From Welwitschia mirabilis (lineage: Eukaryota; Gnetophyta; Gnetopsida; Welwitschiales), in NCBI GenBank assembly GCA_051453625.1, contig JBOZIK010000001.1, forward strand, positions 132,613,572 through 132,677,571: a DNA stretch of 64,000 nucleotides, written 5' to 3'. The notes below the pieces were generated by a model. The model made no database searches and was not told the origin of the DNA. It saw only the letters and a program-made list of their open reading frames with translations. The translations under genes were made by a program, and so were the position numbers. Positions within the stretch are counted from its first letter, which is position 1. Every line of letters starts with the position of its first letter. Below, piece by piece: positions 57,583-64,000 of this stretch.

Positions 57583-58675
57583 TATGGAAGAATCTAAGTT
57601 TCAATAATGTTTAAGTTTAAACATTGGTTTCAATGCTAAAATAAAATTACAAAAAATCTAAAGCTATGTCAATCAGGACGTTCACCTAATTTTATGGGAC
57701 ATTCAATCTTATACACAGAAATTTATATGAGGACATCTAAGCTCTATTTCTAGGATGTCTAGACCTGTATGTAGGAAGCTTGTATGGGAACATCTGCATT
57801 TGTGATTGGAACATCTAATCCTATATTAGGTTATTAGACCTGTATGTAGGAAGCTTGTATGGGAACATCTGCATTTGTAATTGGAACATCTAACCCTATA
57901 TTAGGTTAACACTATGAGGATGTTTAAACCTTGGAATGAAACATCTGGGTTAACTATCAATTTTGATAGAAGTCTAGTATTATAAATGAGATGTCCAATT
58001 TTAAAGAATGAAACATTTGACTTAGTGAACATTAAGGTAGAAATATAACCATTATGGCCATCATAAAAACATCTTTTGACATGTACATAACTAAGGTTAT
58101 GAGAAAAATGGATAGGGCTTTAAATTTGAAACTCCAATAGTTATTTTATAACCTTTTATCTATAAAATACTAAATCTTCATTATTGTAAATACCACTCTC
58201 CAGAAATTATATAACTAAACTCTGATATACTTGTATAATTTGATCTTCATCAAGATATTTATTATGATTAAATATCCTACTCTCATTTGATGATGTACTA
58301 TGCTAAAGAAACTCATACCATTAGATCTTCTTCTATTGTAAGAATATTATTGCTCATTAGAGTGAGCTTTTGTATCTTTTATGAAGGGAGTGGATTGTAA
58401 CCCTTGTTAAAAGGTATTGTAATGTTTCCACTTTATTGGGTTTTTTAAGAGAATCAAGAGGTTAAAAGCATGTTGTTTCCTCCTAAGAGTGGAGTAGGAA
58501 AGAATACCTGAACTACTATAAATTTGATGCATAATTTCTTTCACTATTTTTTCTTTTCATTTCTTGGTTTTAAAACTTCTTAGTGTTTCTATACTTAACT
58601 AACATTGATAAAGTTTTTAAAGCTTATCCTATTCATCCCCTCCCTTTTCTTCTAGGCTACATTTTGATCATAATA
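57583..58675 (+). repeat. 3' LTR of SIRE-like element, 1093 bp
   Basis: Homologous to 49927-50959. Starts TATGGAAGAATC, ends GATCATAATA, then ATAAC. It contains a 75-bp tandem duplication (57761-57835 and 57836-57908) not present in the left LTR. TATA box at 58161-58169. Confidence 0.92.
57761..57908. repeat. 75-bp tandem duplication in right copia LTR
   Basis: Two adjacent copies starting AGACCTGTATGTAGGAAGC. I count two internal mismatches (GTGATT/GTAATT and AATCC/AACCC) plus a difference at the junction, far less than the divergence between the two LTRs, so the duplication is much younger than the insertion. Confidence 0.93.
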
Positions 58676-60305
58676 ATAACTTGATGGGGTATCATCAAGA
58701 ACTTGAGAGAAAGAGGAGGGAAAAGGAAGAAATAACCTTTAACTCACTTCAACTACCTTTTAGAAGAATACCCTTAAACATGTATTAGCCAACCTATTAA
58801 AAATATTTAATTAGTTTCTCTATTAATATTTAAATCTTTGATCTACTATTTAATGATATTATAATTAAATCATTTAGCTATACCTTTTAATTATTTATAT
58901 CTATTCCTTTTTATTTTCTGTGACTTCTCTTAGTACTACTCCACATCCATATATATTTACACACATACTTAGAAAATCATTGGTAAGTAAAAAAGAAAAA
59001 TAAATACACTATTTTTAATAATCTAACATTGTAAATATAGACTTATAAGAATATAACATCTTTAAAATGTTTTACAAGTATAATATGCTCAATTCTTTGG
59101 TTTACAAAAATGTATGCCATGCCATAAATAGTAGAAACTTGATATATTTAACATAATCAAAGTGTTCAATATTAACTTCAAAAGGAGGTGTAATAGTTTA
59201 AAAGCTTTTAGTAGCATCACCTATTAATGGATAACTTCCTTTATATTTCCTAATCCTACACATAAAAATTTGTAGAGAACTATGCACAACATAGTTCCTA
59301 GTATGGCCTAGGTTAATAGGTGAGGGTTTAAAAGTTACCAAAATTTCTAGTATAAGTTCCAAAAAAAGTAATCCAAATTTTTTTAGACTTGGAAAGAAGG
59401 CTTTAGATTTTTTAAATTTAATTTTATGTTCTTGCACAGCTAAAATTCTAGAAACACAGATGTGCATTGATTAGAAGGGAAGTTGTATAAAAGGTTTTTG
59501 TAGATTTTTCCCTTTTCTTCTTGGTAGTTTGCTTCCATGTCATATAATCCCAATAGAGGGTCCTTCCACTGAAGTTTGTACAACTAGTTGTCTTAGTTAG
59601 TTTTAGCTTTCTTTTTTTCACAAGTAAAGCTCTAAAGTTTTAGCTTTACCTCATGGCTCAAAGAAAAATTACCCTAGAAATTATAAATTTAAGACACCTA
59701 TAATAGACACAAAACTTTATAGGCAAAGGTAAGGATTTCTAAAAGATACAAAATCTTATAAATGCATCAATTTAATGGGTGAGTTGTACATAAACATTTT
59801 GAGAGTAAATAACTAGATTAAAACAATTAAAAAAGTAGTGAAACAAGGTAAAAGATATAGAAATAAAAAATTTATAGCAACAAGAGCAAGAGATATTTTG
59901 AAATATAGCTATACTTGTAATAAAATTTGAACCTCTAAAGGTTAAGATCTTGCCTTTAATTTTGTAGAGCCCAAAAGGCATAAGAGTTTCTTTTAAAAGA
60001 AAATCATAATAACATAATGGCTTCAAGAATTTATAAGGGTAAAACTAGTGAGGTTTTAATCTAAAATTACCCATTTCACTTCTTTTATTCCCTTCTTACA
60101 CTTGACAATTGGCAAACAAAATTTAAAAATTATTTAAATTGAAAAAATTAATGACTTAAATTAAAAGTTTCTAAATTAGTAAATATTCAAAAGAAATAGA
60201 TTCACATAGAAAATAACCACAAGGCCATATTTAATAACTTTAATTTTCTATAATATTTTTAAGTTGGAAAGATTTTTATTGGGCCTTATAAGTGTGAATG
60301 TGATA
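58676..60305 (-). repeat. 3' LTR of Tekay C, part right of the copia
   Basis: It begins with the ATAAC duplication and resumes the purine-rich patch (GAACTTGAGAGAAAGAGGAG...) seen left of the copia. It ends at 60305 with AATGTGATA next to the PPT of the internal region, as in Tekay A (4171). The text 60200-60305 partly matches 4060-4171 and 12330-12437. Open frames 59198-59467 and 59772-60026 are inside the LTR and match no protein family. Confidence 0.78.
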
Positions 60306-60520
60306 ATTCTATTCTCCTTATGAAGTTTTATTTTGAAAACTTATAAGAAGTTTAGGTTTTTACTATATGTATTTCTGATTTCCAAGTTACTTCCACTTTA
60401 GTTTAACCTAGCCATTGCAGTTTATATAGCTAAATTTTCCTTGTACTAATTTTAAGTTATGTTTTATCTAATATTTTAACTAATTGAGACTCAAACATAT
60501 GATTAAGTTGAATACTTACT
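60306..60520 (-). pseudogene. Tekay C chromodomain, decayed
   Basis: The minus strand from 60510 down reads QLNHMFESQLVKILDKT, a stop, then tracts including KLQWLG and KVEVTWKSEIH: the R-ILD start, the VQW middle and the ATWE.E end of a Tekay chromodomain. Three stops. Confidence 0.7.
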
Positions 60521-61560
60521 TCTTACATAGGAATTACTTTTCTCATATTAGGTATGCATTTTCTTAATAATAAGACATGAAAGATATTATAAAGTACTGA
60601 TAATTGTGGTGGTAATGCTAGATCATAAGTGATAGAATCCCTTTTTATTATTTCATATGATCCTATGAATCTTGATGCTAAGTTTTCCTTCTTAACAAAA
60701 TGAAATATGTCTTTCAATGTAAATAGTTTAAGAAAAATATGTTCTCTATCCTAAAATTCTGTATTCCATATTTTTATATTTGCATATTTAGCCTATCTAT
60801 ATTTTTTTTTTTTAGCTTCTATCTAATTAGACTAACATTTTTCTCCCAATTCTTAAACAAATAGGACTTTAAATAGCTTTTTATCAACTACATCAAATCA
60901 AGATATTAGTACTCTATAAAATCTTCCATTAAAAGCTTTAAATGGTGTAGATATAATGGATTCTTGATAATTATTATTATAGAAAAACTTAACTAAGTCT
61001 ATATGATCTACCCAAGATCCATCAAAATCGAATATTACTAACCTTGATAAGTATTTCAAAATTTGATTGATTCTTTCTATTTCTTTATCAGTTTGAGGGT
61101 AAAATCCTATGCTTAAATTTAATTTAGAACCAAGTCATGTATTAAATGCTATCTATAACCTAGATGTAAACTTGTTATTCCTATCTAAAGTAATTACCTT
61201 TGGAATTCCATGTATCTTTATTATGTTTCTTATATATGCCTTTGCAATTATGTCTACTAAAAATGTAGGTTTGATTAGATGAAAGTATGTACTTCATATT
61301 AAGAGATTAAATACTATCATTATGACATCAAGTATTTCCTTTATTCTAGGTAAATCTATAATAAAATCCATCCCAATGGTTTTCTGTTTTCATTTTAGTA
61401 CTTTATGATGGTATAAATCTCCTACTGGATGCCTATGCTCTGCTTTAACTAGCTAACAAGTCATGCATTTTGTGACATACTTGTATATTTATAATTTCAT
61501 TCCTAGCCACCAATAGTATTACCTAATATATCAACATACTTTGTTAACTTCTAGGTAAAT
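60521..61560 (-). pseudogene. Tekay C integrase
   Basis: The 64-codon open stretch 60523-60717 reads SRFIGSYEIIKRDSITYDLA, then LPPQLSVLYNIFHVLLLRK, the block after the catalytic core. 61020-61400 gives the core: TIGMDFIIDLPRIKEILDVI with the first catalytic D, IPKVITLDRNNKFTS with the second D, and FYPQTDKEIERINQIL, whose glutamate corresponds to the third acidic residue. More legible than the same region of Tekay A; only a few stops. Confidence 0.9.
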
Positions 61561-61779
61561 AGAATACTTGGTTACATGAAATTCATCATAAATCATCTTT
61601 TAATATGCTCAATATTGGGTATCACAATTTTACCCAAATAATCTACTAATATGTTTTAAAGGTATTAAACCATTCTATTGATTATTATTTAATCTTCTTA
61701 CATAAGGAATAATCTTATTGAGCATTAAATATCATCTCATAAAAATCAGTGTTTATCCTTGGGCTATGAATTATATGTC

Positions 61780-62140
61780 TTTTTCTGCTTAAGTCATCTA
61801 CCATTATATTTGCTTTATCTTTATGGAAATTCACTATTACATCATAGTCTTGAAAAAATTCTACCTGTCTTTTCTACCTAAGATTTATGTTGGACTAGGT
61901 ATGAATATATTTCAAAATCTTATGAGATGTTTAGATTTTTACTTGTTCTCCATAAAGGTAATATCTCTAGATCTTTAGTAAATGAATTACTATAGCTAAC
62001 TCTAGATTATGAACAAGATAATTTATTTTATGGTTCTTTAATATTCTAGAGACATATGAAATAACCTTACTATCTTATATTATAACATCCCCTATTCCTT
62101 TTTCTAATGCATTAGTATAAATTATATAAGGCTTTTCTGG
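61780..62140 (-). pseudogene. Tekay C RNase H
   Basis: Minus strand: KPYIIYTNALEKGIGDVI (family aspartate read as N), VISYVSRILKNHKINY, LELAIVIHLLKIWRYYL-like block with a stop at W, SHKILKYI and DVIVNFHKDKANIMVDDLSR. Complete domain order with a few stops. Confidence 0.87.
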
Positions 62141-62239
62141 TTCCAGAATCTATAAGATAAGGCCTAATCATGCCGACTTTTAATGTTGTAAAGCCATTTT
62201 ACACTAATCATTTCATGCAATTAGTTATACTCTCTTAAT

Positions 62240-62960
62240 AGAGAGGTTAAAGGAATAGAAATCTTGGAAAATTTACAATAAATATTCTATAATAACCTAT
62301 AAGAATAAGAAAACTCCTTACCTCCATTGTTGATTCTGGTTTTGGCTAATTCACAATGCCTGAACCTTATAATAATCTACACTAACTTCTTTTTCTATTA
62401 TTATATGACTTAAAAATTTATTTTTTGATAACTAAGACTCAAACTTTTTTAGATTTGCATAATAATGATCTTTTCTTAAAGTATTTAACATTAGTTTTAG
62501 ATACTATCCATGAGTTTCCTTTAATGGAGAGCATACTATTATATCATCAATAAAAATACTTATAAATTTATTTGAATATTCTTTTAATATATTATTCGTT
62601 AATATTATAAATGCTACTAGAGTATTAATGAGATCAAAATAAATAACTTTGAATTCAAAATGTTCATATTGGGTTTAAAATATAATTTTAAAAATTTCCC
62701 CTTCCTTAACTCAAAATTGGTGATATCTTGATTTAAGGTCTAACTTATGAAATATTCTATCATATTTTAGTTGATCAGTTAGATCTTCTATCCTTGATAA
62801 GGAATAGTTATTCTTGATCGTTACTTAATTTAGCATTCTATAATCTATACACATCGTTAGTTCTTAATTCTTCTTCTTCTTCTTCTTTTCTTTTTTTTCT
62901 TTTTCTTTTTTTCTTTTTTTCTTCTTTTTTTTTTTTTTTTTTGGACAAATAAGATGAGTG
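62240..62960 (-). pseudogene. Tekay C reverse transcriptase
   Basis: Minus strand: DALILFVQKKK before a polypurine expansion (62868-62942), then CIDYRMLN, a stop, [35 protein letters not shown] and QF. The catalytic box near 62540 reads VFIDDIIVCSPLKETHG with both aspartates intact. It continues KDHYYANLKKFESW. Apart from the expansion and a handful of stops the domain is well kept. Confidence 0.92.
62868..62942. repeat. Polypyrimidine/polypurine tract in RT codons
   Basis: About 75 bp of TTC and T runs on the plus strand (AAG/GAA and A runs on the coding strand). It sits exactly where the conserved run of lysine codons precedes the CIDYR block, so it looks like an expansion of those codons. 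Confidence 0.92.
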
Positions 62961-63299
62961 CATCCTAATTAAACCCTTATCCAGTAAAGTTGTTAGCTAT
63001 GTTTTTAATTACTTCAACTTCATTAGAGACATTCAGTAAGGAGCTTTAAATATAGATTCTGATCAATTATTAAAGATATTTCAAAATCCTCTCCCCTACT
63101 AAGAGGCCATTCTGGTGATTCATTTGGAAACATATCTATATAGTCCTATACTACTAGAATTTCTAGAACTTTGGTTGAGATTTCAAGAACAATAGGTATT
63201 TTAGCATGTTAATTTATTTATCTCTTTTGATTTATTTTCTTAGTTAGTTATCTTTAATTAAATTTAATATAATAGTACTAGACTTTATTAGTGACTAGC

Positions 63300-63700
63300 T
63301 TATCTTATTCTTAGGACATAAAACTATAATTTTCTAAACTAGTAATATATTTAAGCCTTCTTTTCCTATAGCTAATTTACACTTATGATGATAACAAAGT
63401 ATTTCAAATCTAATATTAGAAGTCATACTTGAAATGTATATTCACCAATAACCACATTATACATAGGAATTTCACTAAGAGTTTTGATTTCAGTGATATC
63501 TAAAATTTCCACTGCTAATTGCTTCTTACTCTTAATTATATGGAATAGTTTTTGGACTAATGAAAAGAAAATGAAGAAGTCTAATAATCCTAGATCTAAT
63601 AAAATTCTTACAAATAGGTTTAGTAGTATACTTAAGGTTTCTAATATCACTAGAGATTGCATTGCTTTATACAAAATGAAGGCATATACTTTCTTAACAT
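63300..63700 (-). pseudogene. Tekay C protease region
   Basis: The open stretch 63423-63674 reads YKAMQSLVILETLSILLNLF, then VRILLDLGLLDFFIFFSLVQ: the R-LFDSGASHSFIS catalytic segment of Tekay proteases, with D kept and the S-G changed. It ends SEIPMYNVVIGEYTFQV. The plus-strand frame 63484-63708 is its shadow. Confidence 0.75.
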
Positions 63701-64000
63701 TGTTTTGAAATTATTCTTTCTTCTCTCTTTGAAGAAAATTTATGACCATATGAGAATATTTACAATTATAACATCCTATTTCCCTAAAATTATTAGTTGC
63801 ATTTCGTGATGAAGATTTCAACTTTGGCTATCTTAATAGTTTTCCCCTTTCTTGAGGATGTTGGAACTTTAATATGTTAGCCTTAGTCATCTTAAATCTA
63901 TTAGTGTTTAAAGGTTATATTAGATGCTTAAAGAATATTATTTTTATTGGTTGCATCTACTCTCTTGAAATGTTCTTTTCTTTTCATTAAAGTTCTTGCT
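63701..64000 (-). pseudogene. Tekay C gag C-terminus, cut by window edge
   Basis: Minus strand near 63745-63780 gives GCYNCKYSHMVINF: C-x2-C and a histidine of a zinc knuckle, but with one residue missing and the last cysteine lost. The rest of gag, the leader and the 5' LTR lie beyond the window. Confidence 0.6.

Larger units (their letters stand above)
49927..58675 (+). mobile_element. Complete SIRE/Maximus-like Ty1/copia element
   Basis: 8749 bp with both LTRs, target duplication ATAAC, primer site, PPT and, in order, gag, protease, integrase, RT and RNase H (the copia order), followed by about 1.9 kb with an env-like open-frame relic. The phrases TPQ-NGIVERKN, WMFKNKKDE and NTNAINITKN and the downstream extra region point to the SIRE/Maximus clade. 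LTRs differ at roughly one base in five or six over a 150-bp stretch I aligned by hand, so the insertion is old. Many internal stops; not autonomous. Confidence 0.93.
46688..64000 (-). mobile_element. Tekay-type element C, interrupted by copia, runs off right edge
   Basis: Minus strand: the gag end (at the window edge), protease, RT, RNase H, integrase and chromodomain between 64000 and 60306, then a 3' LTR from 60305 to about 46688 with the SIRE-like copia inserted in it (49927-58675 plus a 5-bp duplication). Without the insertion the LTR would be about 4.86 kb. Its array units and overall layout match the Tekay A LTR, so A and C are relatives. The left LTR edge is inferred from resemblance to the Tekay A LTR edge and is less certain than the right one. 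Confidence 0.8.

Noticed and set aside
59198-60026. Two minus-strand frames of 84-89 codons as possible host genes
   Set aside because: Inside the Tekay C LTR, AT-rich, with no recognisable domain or start context.

Overview
This window is repeat-dominated nuclear DNA from a plant, almost certainly a flowering plant. It is strongly AT-rich and has five runs of N (assembly gaps). I find no convincing host gene, tRNA, rRNA or CRISPR array. Nearly everything that can be recognised is a decayed LTR retrotransposon, and the elements are inserted into one another. The clades are those typical of plants: Ty3/gypsy chromoviruses of the Tekay/Del type (integrase followed by a chromodomain), Ty3/gypsy Athila-type elements (tRNA-Asp primer site), and Ty1/copia elements including a SIRE/Maximus-like one. 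The species cannot be named from this sequence. All coding regions carry stops and frameshifts, mostly of the C-to-T / G-to-A kind expected from deaminated methylcytosine.

Layout, left to right. 1-2148: 3' LTR and a sliver of a Tekay-like element (family B), cut by the window start and inserted in the next element. 2149-12437: Tekay element A on the minus strand, with truncated 3' LTR, gag-pol relic, primer site, and a 4.0-kb 5' LTR holding an eight-unit tandem array. 12438-16620: Athila relic B (minus), whose reverse transcriptase is split by a solo Athila LTR (14835-16081) with target duplication CATAC. 17413-24683: Tekay-like element B (minus), internally deleted, with target duplication TATAT; it splits an unclassified repeat (R+S) that is uninterrupted at 37351-38201. 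26000-28460: a minus-strand copia fragment. 29820-37350: Athila A (minus), the best preserved Athila here, with a duplicated integrase, RNase H, RT, protease, gag, primer site and 5' LTR. 38202-about 42630: Athila C (minus), with protease end, gag, primer site and LTR. 42640-46687: unassigned AT-rich DNA with one 370-bp duplication. 46688-64000: Tekay element C (minus, running off the right edge); its roughly 4.9-kb LTR is split by a complete SIRE-like copia (plus strand, 49927-58675, target duplication ATAAC).

None of these elements looks autonomous today. The biology to be read here is insertion history and decay: who landed in whom, how LTRs recombined into solo or deleted forms, and how tandem arrays grew inside unusually long LTRs. 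I did not find a new cellular system. The most interesting structures are the array-bearing 4-5 kb LTRs, the hairpin repeats of the Athila leader, and the unclassified R+S repeat.
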